Positions 35,447 through 44,138 of a stretch of 64,000 nt of DNA are shown piece by piece. A model generated the notes under the pieces. It was given only the letters and a program-made list of their open reading frames with translations. It made no database searches and was not told where the DNA came from. Position numbers and translations under genes: made by a program. The stretch comes from Bog-752 sp963799395 (GTDB lineage: Bacteria; Actinomycetota; Thermoleophilia; UBA2241): assembly GCA_963799395.1 (NCBI GenBank), contig CAWCWZ010000071.1, positions 1-64,000 of the forward strand. Direction: 5' to 3'. Within the stretch, counting starts at the first letter, position 1; each line of letters starts with the position of its first letter.

Positions 35447-36249
35447 GCGGCCACGGTTTCAGCGAGATCTCGCGGCGGTACGAGCGCGACTCCCTCGTAC
35501 AGAGGTCGGCGGCCGACGCCCTCATCGACCTGCTTGCGATCGGCCCCGGCGACGACGTCCTCGACCTGGGCTGCGGGACCGGCCATCTCACGTGCCGGCT
35601 GGCCGGCGTCACGTCCGGCCTCGTAGTGGGGGTCGATCCCGCGGCCGGCATGATCGCGGAGGCGAAGGCGCGGCACGGGGGCGGGCCGCGGTTCGAGGTC
35701 GCGGCGGCTGAGGATCTCGAGGTCCGGGGCCGGTTCGACGCCATCTTCTGCAACTCCGCCCTGCAATGGTTCGGCGATCCCGCGCGGGCGCTCGCGGCTT
35801 GCGCCCGCGCCCTGCGCCGCGGAGGCCGCATGGCGGTCCAGGCCCCCGCCACAGGTGACTACTGCCCGAACTTCCTGCAGGGCATGGCCGCGGTCGCCCG
35901 CGAGCGCGCGACGTCTGAGACCTTCGCGCGCTTCACGAGCCCCTGGTTCTTTCTCGAGACGGCCGCCGCCTATGCCGACCTGTTCCGGAGGGCCGGCTTT
36001 GACGTGCCCTTCTCGCGCATCGAGACGACCCGTACCAGGCACTCGCCCGAGGAAGCGCTCGCCGTGTTCGAGTCGGGCGCGGCCGCGGGCTACCTGAACC
36101 CGGACTGCTACGCTGTGCCCCTGCCCGACGGCTACCGCGAGTCGGTGCGGGTCATCCTCTTGCGTGAGTTTCGGGTGCAGGCCGGCGCCGACGGGCAGGT
36201 CGAGCTGCGCTTTCACAGGATCTACCTGCTGGCCGTGAAGCCGGTGTGA
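35443..36249 (+). CDS. SAM-dependent methyltransferase (BioC/Tam-like)
   Basis: Class I methyltransferase of 268 aa. Motif I is VLDLGCGTGHLTCRLAG, motif II VVGVDPAAGMIAEAKAR, then FEVAAAEDLE and FDAIFCNSALQWFGDPARAL, a layout shared by BioC and trans-aconitate methyltransferases. GTG 35443 overlaps the stop of the eqolisin gene as GTGA, so the two are translationally coupled. The substrate is unknown. No biotin genes are nearby, so a bioC role is not supported. Confidence 0.85.
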   Translation: MSGHGFSEISRRYERDSLVQRSAADALIDLLAIGPGDDVLDLGCGTGHLTCRLAGVTSGLVVGVDPAAGMIAEAKARHGGGPRFEVAAAEDLEVRGRFDAIFCNSALQWFGDPARALAACARALRRGGRMAVQAPATGDYCPNFLQGMAAVARERATSETFARFTSPWFFLETAAAYADLFRRAGFDVPFSRIETTRTRHSPEEALAVFESGAAAGYLNPDCYAVPLPDGYRESVRVILLREFRVQAGADGQVELRFHRIYLLAVKPV

Positions 36250-36345
36250 CGACGCGCCGGCGCCGCGGGTGACGCGCGCGCTCGCAGCCGGAGTGACGCA
36301 CGCGCCCGAAGTAACCGCGCGCCGGCGCCCGGCGTGACCGCGGCC
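36238..36345. repeat. five degenerate 18-21 bp tandem units
   Basis: Units resembling AGCCGGAGTGACGCACGCGCC follow each other at about 36238, 36260, 36285, 36308 and 36326, with 60-85% identity. The first contains the methyltransferase stop codon (TGA), which the later units repeat. Confidence 0.5.
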
Positions 36346-36371
36346 GTCGGCGGCCGGTATGCTTGCGAGCG

Positions 36372-37139
36372 ATGGTCCTGCCGCCCGACATCGGCCTGCC
36401 GAGTCAGATCTGCCCCGAGCTGCCGCTCGCCGCCGTCTTCGACCTGCTCGCGCCGCGCACCAGCCTGGTCGAGATCGACTCGTTCGGCCTGCACACCGTG
36501 CTGTCGCCGCGCAACCGTCGCGACGCCGTGGCCAGTGGGTTGCGGCTGACCGTCCACGGTCCGTACGGCTTCGACATCGAACCGGGGAGCGGCGACGAAA
36601 CCGTGCGCCAGCAGGCTGTCGCGGTGCATCGGCGGCACATCGAGGCCGCCGCCGAGATGGGCGCGCTGCTCTATGTCGTCCACCCCGACTACGTCGAGCC
36701 GCCGGGCCCGCGCGACCTGGCGGTCGTCGCCGCTCTGCAACGCACCATCGCCGACCTCGAGCAGATCCAGCGCGAGGCCGGCGTGCGCATCTGTCTGGAG
36801 AACATGCCGGGCGTGGGCTCGTCACAGTTCACGGCGCCCGGCGACCTGGAGCTGGGCGAGCTCGGCCTCGTGCTCGACTGCGGCCACGCCGCCATCAGCG
36901 GCACGCTCGACGCCTTTCTCGACGACCCGCGGGCCCGCCTGGCTCACGTCCACCTGCACAGCAACCTGGGACCGACCGACACCGACGATCCCCACCGGCC
37001 GCTGGGCGAGGGTGTGGTCGACGCGGCGGCCGTGCTGAGCGCCGCCCGCGCCGCCGGCGCCACGATCATCCTCGAGCACCTGGACGAGCCGTCGGCCCTC
37101 GCCAGCATCGCCTTTCTCGAGGCCCGGGGACTCGTCTAG
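36372..37139 (+). CDS. sugar phosphate isomerase/epimerase-like TIM-barrel protein
   Basis: Xylose-isomerase-like TIM barrel (AP endonuclease family 2 fold), about 255 aa. Metal-site segments are TVHGPYGFDI, LYVVHPDYV, CLENMPGVGSSQF, LVLDCGHAAISG, HVHLHSNLG and IILEHLD, giving the His/Glu/Asp set of the family. The substrate is unknown. ATG 36372 has no Shine-Dalgarno, but TATGCT (36358-36363) lies 8 bases upstream, so the mRNA may be leaderless; TTG 36363 is the alternative. Confidence 0.8.
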   Translation: MVLPPDIGLPSQICPELPLAAVFDLLAPRTSLVEIDSFGLHTVLSPRNRRDAVASGLRLTVHGPYGFDIEPGSGDETVRQQAVAVHRRHIEAAAEMGALLYVVHPDYVEPPGPRDLAVVAALQRTIADLEQIQREAGVRICLENMPGVGSSQFTAPGDLELGELGLVLDCGHAAISGTLDAFLDDPRARLAHVHLHSNLGPTDTDDPHRPLGEGVVDAAAVLSAARAAGATIILEHLDEPSALASIAFLEARGLV

Positions 37140-37610
37140 GGTCGCGGCTCAGCGCCGCGGCCGGGCGATGGGGCAGGCCTGGTCTCGTCGGTCGTCGTCC
37201 CCGGCGCTTCGGCGCCGGCGCTGAACCGCGGCAGTGACGGCTTGCCGGCGATCAGGTCGTAGAACCACTCTCTGAACCTGCCCGCGCGGCCGCGCCGGCG
37301 GCTCTCGCGCCTGGGCCCGCGCCAGCTTGGCGGGCCGTGCGACGTAGCGGGCGTGCGCCCAGGGCGAGTTGGGGTGGGCCAGGCGGAACGCGCCGAAGAG
37401 CGCGAGAACGGGTACCCAGATGCCCACGAACCCGGTCCACAGCTTGCCTTTCACGATGCAGATGACGGCGAAGGCCAGGTTGACGACCGCGACGATCGTG
37501 ATCGAGAGGATCGACGACTTGTCGATACCGGGGCCGATGAGCGGCGAGCCGGTCAGGAGCGACAGCGCCCCCGATGTGGTCGCCCAACGCCCTGCTAGCG
37601 AGAAGCGCGG
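37136..37610 (-). CDS. small membrane protein (frameshifted)
   Basis: Joined frames give TSGALSLLTGSPLIGPGIDK, helix SILSITIVAVVNLAFAVICI, helix GFVGIWVPVLALFGAFRLAH, PNSPWAHARYVARPAKLARA and, one frame over near 37290, RFREWFYDLIAGKPSLPRF to a stop overlapping the stop of the opposite gene. It has two clear helices and a basic C-terminal region. No start codon is present in the N-terminal frame, so another indel or an unseen start lies near 37600. Function unknown. Confidence 0.5.
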
Positions 37611-37789
37611 TCATCGCCATGGTTCGCAGCGCATGCACACTCCCGTCCGGCCGGCGCCGGTATGTTCGCCGCCGGAGTGGTTCCCGCAGCGACGCGTTCT
37701 CACGCGTGCGCCACCAGCGCCGGCGGCGATTCGAGAGCGGCATAGCGGCGCCGGCGGCGCCGCGCCGTTCGTCCCGGTGTCGGCGCCGC

Positions 37790-38653
37790 TCAGGCGATCT
37801 GCACGGAGCGCTTGGACAGACCCAGAAAGTACCCTTCGATCGTGGTGACGGGCGGAGCTTCGTCGCCGCCGCCGCCGAGCGTCACGAACAGCGGTACGAA
37901 ATGCTCGGTCGTGGGGTGCGCGTAGCGGCCGCCGGGGGCCTCGCGAAAGCCGGCCAGGGTGTCGAAGTCGCCGCGCTCGAGCGCGGCCGCCGCCCAGGCG
38001 TCGAACTCGCTCGACCAGGCCGGCGGCGGTGCGTCGACGCGGAAGTCGCGCAGGAACGGCAGGCCGTGGGTTAGAAACCCGCTGCCGATCACGAGCACGC
38101 CTTCGTCGCGCAACGGCCGCAGTCGGGCGCCGAGGTCGAACAGGCGGTGGGGCTCGAGGGTGGGCAACGAGATCTGCAGCACGGGCACGTCGGCCCCGGG
38201 GTACATGACCAGCAACGGTACGTAAGCGCCGTGATCGAGACCGCGCTCGGGCTGCTGCGCGACCTGCCCGGCGCCCAGCAGGTCGCGCACGCGGGCGGCC
38301 AGATCGGGCGCCGCGGGCGCCGGGTAGATGGTGCGGTAGTAGCGTTCGGGAAAACCGTAGAAGTCGTAGATCAGCGGCACGCCGTCGCGCGTGGCGCCCA
38401 GGGTCGTGGGCGCCGCCTCCCAGTGGGCCGAGACCATAAGGACCGCCGCCGGCCGCGGCAGGGCGCCCGCCCAGGCCGCGAGCTGGGCGACCCAGAGGGG
38501 ATCGTCGACCAGGGGCGGCGCGCCGTGGCCCAGGTAGATGGCCGGCATGCGGCCATCTGCCTGGGCGCCGGCGGCGCGCCGCGCGACGGCCTCGGCGGCG
38601 GCGGCGAGATCGGCGCCGGGGGCCGCTTCGCTCGGCTTGAGCTCCTCATCCAC
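37790..38653 (-). CDS. DODA-type extradiol dioxygenase (LigB/YgiD family)
   Basis: Protein of 287 aa in the class III extradiol ring-cleavage dioxygenase family (DOPA dioxygenase type), binding non-haem iron or zinc. Motifs: YLGHGAPPLVDD, MVSAHWEA, YDFYGFPERYY, RGLDHGAYVPLLVMYPGA, GSGFLTHGL and HPTTEHFVPLFV, carrying the expected metal His residues. GTG 38653 is preferred because AAGGAG lies 7 bases upstream; the extra 35 residues before MPAIYLGHG are Ala-rich. The substrate is likely a catechol, but nothing nearby identifies it. Confidence 0.88.
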   Translation of the reverse strand: MDEELKPSEAAPGADLAAAAEAVARRAAGAQADGRMPAIYLGHGAPPLVDDPLWVAQLAAWAGALPRPAAVLMVSAHWEAAPTTLGATRDGVPLIYDFYGFPERYYRTIYPAPAAPDLAARVRDLLGAGQVAQQPERGLDHGAYVPLLVMYPGADVPVLQISLPTLEPHRLFDLGARLRPLRDEGVLVIGSGFLTHGLPFLRDFRVDAPPPAWSSEFDAWAAAALERGDFDTLAGFREAPGGRYAHPTTEHFVPLFVTLGGGGDEAPPVTTIEGYFLGLSKRSVQIA

Positions 38654-38910
38654 GGCTCGACTCCTTGACGGGGACTGTGCGGGTGGGGTGTGGGCCTGCG
38701 CCGCCCCGCATCCGGTCTCGGTTGTACCCCGTTGTGGCGCGACCAACAAGCGGTTGACACCGGCGAGTATCATGGGGAGCAGGAGTCGCCTCGACATCTT
38801 CGCCGTCCCGCCGGCAGGCTGGAGTGAGCAGCCGGCGATACCGTCAGCAGCACGCCCTAGACGCGGCGCGTCCGGAAGCCTTAATCACGCGCCGCTCATC
38901 GCCGATAAGG

Positions 38911-38916
38911 TAGAAT
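38911..38916 (+). promoter_or_regulatory. -10 element of the MMPL gene
   Basis: TAGAAT matches the -10 consensus in five of six bases and lies 45 bases before ATG 38962. No convincing -35 was found at 17-18 bases. Confidence 0.4.
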
Positions 38917-38961
38917 GCCCCTCCACTCCGAGGGACTCCCACGACCAGGAGAGAGGTGAAC

Positions 38962-41167
38962 ATGGCCTCATTCGCGCGCTGGTGCTACCGGCATCGCCTC
39001 ATCGTCGTGATCGCCTGGCTCGTCGTGCTGGCGACCGTGATCGGTGTCGATCGCACCGTGGGCAACGCCTACTCCAACACCTTCAACCTGCCCGGCACCG
39101 AGTCGGCCAAGGCGCTCAGCCTGCTCAGCGCGGCGCTGCCCAAGCAGTCCGGCGACTCGGATTCACTCGTCTGGCACGTGACCAGCGGCTCGGTCAACGA
39201 CCCGGCCGTGCGGACCCGCATCACCGCCCTGTTGCAGATTCTCGCCAAGTCTCCGTCGGTCGCCGCGGTGACCAGTCCCTACACGCCGAGAGGCGCCGTC
39301 CAGATCAGCCGCGACGGCAAGACGGCCTACGCCACGGTCGTCTTCACGAAGCTCGCCGCCGAGTTGCCGCGGCCCGACGTCCTGCGCGTCATCTCCATGA
39401 CGAAGGCGGCGGGCAGACCCGGCCTGGAGGTCGCGATCGGCGGCCAGGCGATCGAGCAGGCGAGCTACACGCCGCCGTCCAACAGCGAAGTCATCGGTCT
39501 CATCGCCGCCGCCATCATCATCCTCATCGCCTTCGGCTCGCTGCTGGGCATGGCGCTGCCGCTCATCACGGCCGTCGTGGCGCTGGGCACGGCGATCTTC
39601 TCGATCGGCCTGCTCTCGCACCTGGGGGGCATCGCCACCATGGCGCCCACGCTGGCCGCCCTCATCGGCCTGGGCGTCGGCATCGACTACTCGCTGTTCA
39701 TCGTCACGCGGCACCGCGACGGCCTCAAGGCCGGCCTGTCGCCCGAAGAGTCGGCCGTGCGCGCCCTCAACACCGCCGGGCGCGCGGTGCTCTTCGCCGG
39801 CGGCACGGTGTGCATCGCCCTGCTCGGTCTGCTCGTCTTGCGCCTGGGCTTTCTCAACGGCCTGAGCGTCTCGTCGGCCATGACCGTGCTGCTGGCGATG
39901 GCCACCGCCGTGACACTGCTGCCCGCCATGTTCGGCTTCATGGGTATGCGCGTGCTCAGCCGTCGCGAGCGGCAGCACCTGGACGACCACGGTGCCGCGC
40001 GACGTCCACAAGTCGGGATTCTGGGCGCGCTGGGCGGGCTTCGTGGCACGCCGGCCGGTGGTGCTGATGCTCTGCGCCGTCGCGGTCATGGCTACCCTCG
40101 CGGTCCCCTACTTCTCGCTGCGGCAGGGTCTCTCCGACGCCGGCAACGATCCCGCGGGCACCACCACCCGCAAGGCCTACGACATGCTCGCCGCCGCGTT
40201 CGGTCCGGGCTTCAACGGGCCGCTCATGCTCGTGGCCCAGACCGGCTCGAGCGCCGACCAGGCGGCGTTGCAGCGCCTCGAAGGCACCCTGACCACCGAG
40301 CCCGGGGTCGCCGCGGTCGTGCCGTTCCCCAGCCGGCCGGGCGCCAAGGTCGCGATCGTCGAGGTGTTCCCGACCACGGCGCCTCAGGACGCCAAGACGT
40401 CCGCGCTCATCACGCACCTGCGCAAGGACGTCATCCCGCCGCTCGAGCACGGCACGACGCTGCACGTCTACGTCGGCGGCAGCACCGCCATCTTCGACGA
40501 CTTCGCCACCGTCATCAGCGCCAAGCTGCCGCTGTTCATCGCCGTTATCATCGGGCTCGGGTTCCTGCTGCTGCTCGTGGCCTTCCGCAGCCTGGTCGTG
40601 CCGGCCACCGCGGCCTGCATGAACCTGCTGGCCGCCGGCGCCGCGTTCGGGGTACTCGTCGTGTTCTTCCAGTGGGGCTGGGGCGCCAAGATGCTGGGAC
40701 TGGGCAAACCCGGCCCGATCGAGGCCTTCCTGCCGGTGATGATGCTGGCCATCCTGTTCGGCCTGTCGATGGACTACCAGGTCTTCCTGGTGAGCCGCAT
40801 GCACGAGGAGTGGGTCCACACCGGCGACAACGAGCACGCCGTCACCGTCGGCCAGGCGACCACCGGCCGGGTCATCAGCGCCGCCGCCGCCATCATGATC
40901 TGCGTCTTTCTGGCCTTTGTCCTGGGCGGGCAGCGGATCATCGCCGAGTTCGGCATCGGCCTCGCCGCCGCGGTGTTCCTTGACGCGGCCGTCATCCGCA
41001 CCGTCCTCGTGCCCTCGCTGATGCACCTGTTCGGCTGGCGCAACTGGTGGCTGCCGAAGGCGCTCGACCGGCGGCTGCCGCACCTTTCGGTCGAGCCCGT
41101 CGAAGACGCGCAGCTCCCGCACGCGGCGGCCGAGCCGCTCGAGCCCGCCGAGGTCGCGCAGGTCTGA
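38962..41167 (+). CDS. MMPL family RND transporter (one frameshift)
   Basis: Large inner-membrane transporter of the MMPL/RND type, about 735 aa, in two halves each with one helix, an external domain and five more helices. The first half has ARWCYRHRLIVVIAWLVVLA and IGLGVGIDYSLFIVTRHRDG; the second has ARRPVVLMLCAVAVMATL and LFGLSMDYQVFLVSRMHEEW, with the proton-relay Asp-Tyr pairs. Homology moves one frame near 39990, between the halves, so an indel is inferred. Such proteins export lipids or hydrophobic compounds. GGAGAGAGG precedes the ATG. Confidence 0.88.
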
Positions 41168-41289
41168 AAACCGGCGTCGCCGGCGCCTGCTTTTGCGGGC
41201 TTTGTCTCCGGCGGGGTATATGTTGCCTGCACAAGGATCGCGCACCGCCGCCACGGGGGCGCGATGAACGAGTGGAAGGACCGCCGAAC

Positions 41290-42294
41290 ATGACCCTGAC
41301 CCAAGACCGGACCGACGGGCGAGCGGCGCTGCCAGGCGGCGCCGAGCCCGTCGTGCTCGCCACCTACGGCCTCACCAAGAGCTTCGGCAACACGCTCGCC
41401 GTCGACCACCTCGACCTCACCGTGCGCCGCGGCGACGTGTTCGGCTTTCTCGGTCCCAACGGCGCCGGCAAGACGACGACGATCCGCATGATCGTCGGCC
41501 TGATCTACCCCACGAGCGGTTACGCCACGGTCATCGACCACCAGGTGCCGCGCGACAAGATCGAGGCGCTCAAGCACATCGGCGGCTTCGTCGAGGTGCC
41601 GGCCTTCTACGGCAACATGAGCGCCCGGCGCAACCTGCGCCTGATGGGCGGGCTGAACTATGAGGTCGACGAGCAGCGCATCGGCGAGGTGCTCGACGTC
41701 GTCGGTCTGAGCGAGCGCGCCGACTCGAAGGTGGGCGACTACTCGCACGGCATGAAGCAGCGCCTGGGCATCGCCAACGCGCTCATCAACAAGCCGGAGC
41801 TCGTCATCCTGGACGAACCGACGAGCGGCCTCGACCCCCAGGGCATGAAGGACGTCCGCGAGCTGGTGCGCGAGCTGGGCACCGGAGGGACGACGGTGTT
41901 CCTCTCGTCGCACCTCCTTCACGAGGTGGAACAGGTCTGCAACCGCGCCGTGATCATCAACAAGGGCCGGGTGGTGGTCGAGGGACCGGTCAGCGAACTG
42001 CATCCGGAGCACTCGTCGGTGAAGCTGCTGACGTCGGATCAGGGCAAGGCGCGCGACATCGTGGCCGCCCTGGTGGGCGCCCAGCAGGTGACGATCGACG
42101 AGGAGTACCTGATCGTCGAGGCAAGCGACGGCACCGTGCGCGAGATGGTCCGTGAACTGGTCACCGCGGGCGTCGGCGTCGACGCCGTCATCCCCGCCCG
42201 CGAGCAGGGCCTCGAGGACTTCTTCCTGGGCCTCACCCAGAGCTCCGACGTCGATGCCGGCGGGGCAGTCGGCGTGTCCGGAGGTGGGCGATGA
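41290..42294 (+). CDS. ABC-2 type exporter ATPase
   Basis: ATP-binding subunit of 334 aa (CcmA/BcrA-like). Walker A is GPNGAGKTTTIRMIVG, the signature YSHGMKQRLGIA, Walker B LVILDEPTSGLD and the H-loop SSHLLHEVE. A C-terminal domain (HSSVKLLTSDQGKARDIVA) follows. It overlaps the permease gene by 4 bases (ATGA), so the two form a bicistronic exporter. It is a paralogue of the ATPase at 19916. The substrate is unknown. Confidence 0.92.
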   Translation: MTLTQDRTDGRAALPGGAEPVVLATYGLTKSFGNTLAVDHLDLTVRRGDVFGFLGPNGAGKTTTIRMIVGLIYPTSGYATVIDHQVPRDKIEALKHIGGFVEVPAFYGNMSARRNLRLMGGLNYEVDEQRIGEVLDVVGLSERADSKVGDYSHGMKQRLGIANALINKPELVILDEPTSGLDPQGMKDVRELVRELGTGGTTVFLSSHLLHEVEQVCNRAVIINKGRVVVEGPVSELHPEHSSVKLLTSDQGKARDIVAALVGAQQVTIDEEYLIVEASDGTVREMVRELVTAGVGVDAVIPAREQGLEDFFLGLTQSSDVDAGGAVGVSGGGR

Positions 42295-43103
42295 AGCTCC
42301 TGCGCCGCGAGCTCACGAAGCTGGTCTTTCAGAAGCGCAGCTACGTGGGCTGGGGCGGCCTGCTGGCCGTGCCCCTGCTCATCACCCTGGCGTTCTACCT
42401 GAACCGCAACAACCACCACCACGACCACGGTCCCGGCGGCGTGATCAGTCTGGCCTTCCACAACGGTCTGCTCATGCCACTGGCCGCGATTGCCATGCTC
42501 TCGGCCTTTCTGCTGCCGCTGCTGGCCTCGATGGTCGGCGCCTACCAGCTCGCCGGCGAGTCGGAGACGGGCACCATCAAGACCTGGCTCATGCACTCCA
42601 TCAGCCGCGGCGGCGTGCTCGCCTCGAAGTGGGGCATCGCCATCATCTACGTCGTCGTCGGCCTGGTGCTGGTCTTCGTCGGCGGCCTCGCGGCCGGGGC
42701 GCTGGCCTTCGGTCTGCACGCCCAGCCGCTGCTCTCGGGCCAGACCGCGGGCGTGACGCACTGGCTCGGTCTGAGCCTGGTGGCCTACCTCTACGTGCTC
42801 GCCGGCGTGATCTGCATCCTCTCGCTCGCCCTGCTGTTCGCTACGGTGACCAACTCGAGTCTCACCGCCGCCATCGGCGCCCTGGTCGTGTTCATCGTCA
42901 TGAACATCCTCGGCGCCTTCAGCTACTTCGACTTTCTCAAGCCGTATCTGTTCACGAGCCACATCGACGCCTGGCAGAACCTGCTCAGTCAGCCGATCGT
43001 CTGGCACCCGATCGTCACCGGCCTCATCACCTTCGCGATCTACATCGCAGCGCTGATGGCGGTCGCCTGGTATCTGTTCCGGCGCAAGGACATCCTGGTG
43101 TAG
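42291..43103 (+). CDS. ABC-2 type exporter permease
   Basis: Six-helix permease of 270 aa, partner of the ATPase upstream. It starts MKLLRRELTKLVFQKRSYVG and contains GAYQLAGESETGTIKTWLMH, the ABC-2 coupling-helix region, then SRGGVLASKWGIAIIYVVVG. The end VAWYLFRRKDILV is typical. A His-rich external stretch (NRNNHHHDHG) follows helix 1, which could bind a metal; that is speculative. Confidence 0.9.
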   Translation: MKLLRRELTKLVFQKRSYVGWGGLLAVPLLITLAFYLNRNNHHHDHGPGGVISLAFHNGLLMPLAAIAMLSAFLLPLLASMVGAYQLAGESETGTIKTWLMHSISRGGVLASKWGIAIIYVVVGLVLVFVGGLAAGALAFGLHAQPLLSGQTAGVTHWLGLSLVAYLYVLAGVICILSLALLFATVTNSSLTAAIGALVVFIVMNILGAFSYFDFLKPYLFTSHIDAWQNLLSQPIVWHPIVTGLITFAIYIAALMAVAWYLFRRKDILV

Positions 43104-43118
43104 AACCGACGGCGACCG

Positions 43119-43592
43119 CTACGGCGGCGGGCGCCGCCGGCGCGCCGGCCGTTCCAGCCCGAGGGCGGCGAGCTGGGTCAGGACCCCGTCCGCCTCGGCG
43201 ACGATCCCGGCGCGGTCGGCTCCCTTCTGTTCGAGGTCGGCAAGGACGCTGTCGACCGCGGCGTCGTAGTCGCGTTTGAAGCGGACGTTCAGGTCGTGCC
43301 AGGGCACGCCGGCCAGCAGGCCGACGACCGACTCGTCGGCGTGCAGCGCCCCGATGGCGAGCAGCACGGCCACCGCGGGGTAGCCGAGATAGCCCCGCCA
43401 GTAGGAGGCGTTGTCGTTGGCGGCGATGGCGCCGAGATCGGCGGACCACTCGACCGAATACGTGCGGTCGCGACCCGACGAGTCGACCTCGGCCCGCCCC
43501 GGGCCAGTGAGCCGCACGCGCCCGTCGGCCACGGCCCCGAAGGCCTCGTAGACCTTGGCGACCGGCGGCAGCTTCCAGGCGTCCGGGCTCAT
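43119..43592 (-). CDS. hypothetical protein
   Basis: Soluble protein of 157 aa with no recognised family. It has a beta-rich N-terminal half (RVRLTGPGRAEVDSSGRDRT, YSVEWS) and a helical second half (HDLNVRFKRDYDAAVDSVLA). It lies 4 bases after the nitroreductase stop, so it belongs to the tail of the cyd/nitroreductase gene run. Position suggests co-expression but not a function. Confidence 0.6.
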   Translation of the reverse strand: MSPDAWKLPPVAKVYEAFGAVADGRVRLTGPGRAEVDSSGRDRTYSVEWSADLGAIAANDNASYWRGYLGYPAVAVLLAIGALHADESVVGLLAGVPWHDLNVRFKRDYDAAVDSVLADLEQKGADRAGIVAEADGVLTQLAALGLERPARRRRPPP

Positions 43593-43596
43593 CGGC

Positions 43597-44106
43597 TCAC
43601 CAGTGCTCGTACCTGACGAGCTCCTCGAGCGGCCGGCGGCCCGTGGCGGCCGACGGCTTGTCGGGGCGTCCGAGCGGCGTGAAGGCGATCGGTTCGACCC
43701 CCTCGGGCAGACCCAGGACCTGGCGGGCGGCGGCGGGGTCGAAGGCCGCGATCCAGCAGGTGCCGAGACCCAGCGCCGTCGCCGCCAGGACGAGGTGGTC
43801 CATGGCGATGGTGGCGTCGACCTCGTCGTAGGGCTTGCCGTCCGAGCGCCGCCAGGCCTCGTCGGGCACTGCGATCATGGCGAGCACGAGCGGCGCCTGC
43901 ACGAACCAGGGCCTGCCGTAGATGCGCAGGAGCTCTTCCTCGCGGCCCTTCGTGTGGACGACGATGACGCGAAACGGCTGATGATTGGCCGCCGTCGGCG
44001 CCCGGCGCGCCGCTTCGAGCACCCGGCCCAGCAGCTCGTCGTCCACCGGATCGGACCTGTAGCCGCGCACGCTGTATCGTGCGCCGATGGCCTCGAACAC
44101 GTCCAC
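43597..44106 (-). CDS. nitroreductase family protein
   Basis: FMN-dependent nitroreductase-fold enzyme of 169 aa. Motifs: RYSVRGYRSDPVDDELLGRV, APTAANHQPFRVIVVH (FMN site), ATIAMDHLVLAATALGLGTC and LGRPDKP near the end. GTG 44106 (MDVFEAIGARYS) is chosen for its AAGGAGG site 5 bases upstream; the longer frame from 44142 would overlap cydC. It follows cydC closely on the same strand, hinting at a redox link. Confidence 0.88.
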   Translation of the reverse strand: MDVFEAIGARYSVRGYRSDPVDDELLGRVLEAARRAPTAANHQPFRVIVVHTKGREEELLRIYGRPWFVQAPLVLAMIAVPDEAWRRSDGKPYDEVDATIAMDHLVLAATALGLGTCWIAAFDPAAARQVLGLPEGVEPIAFTPLGRPDKPSAATGRRPLEELVRYEHW

Positions 44107-44138
44107 GTCGTCCTCCTTGGTCTTGGGTCGCTTTGCCG

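Noticed and set aside
36260..36345. CRISPR array
   Set aside because: The units are short, degenerate and without regular spacers. No cas genes are present in the window.
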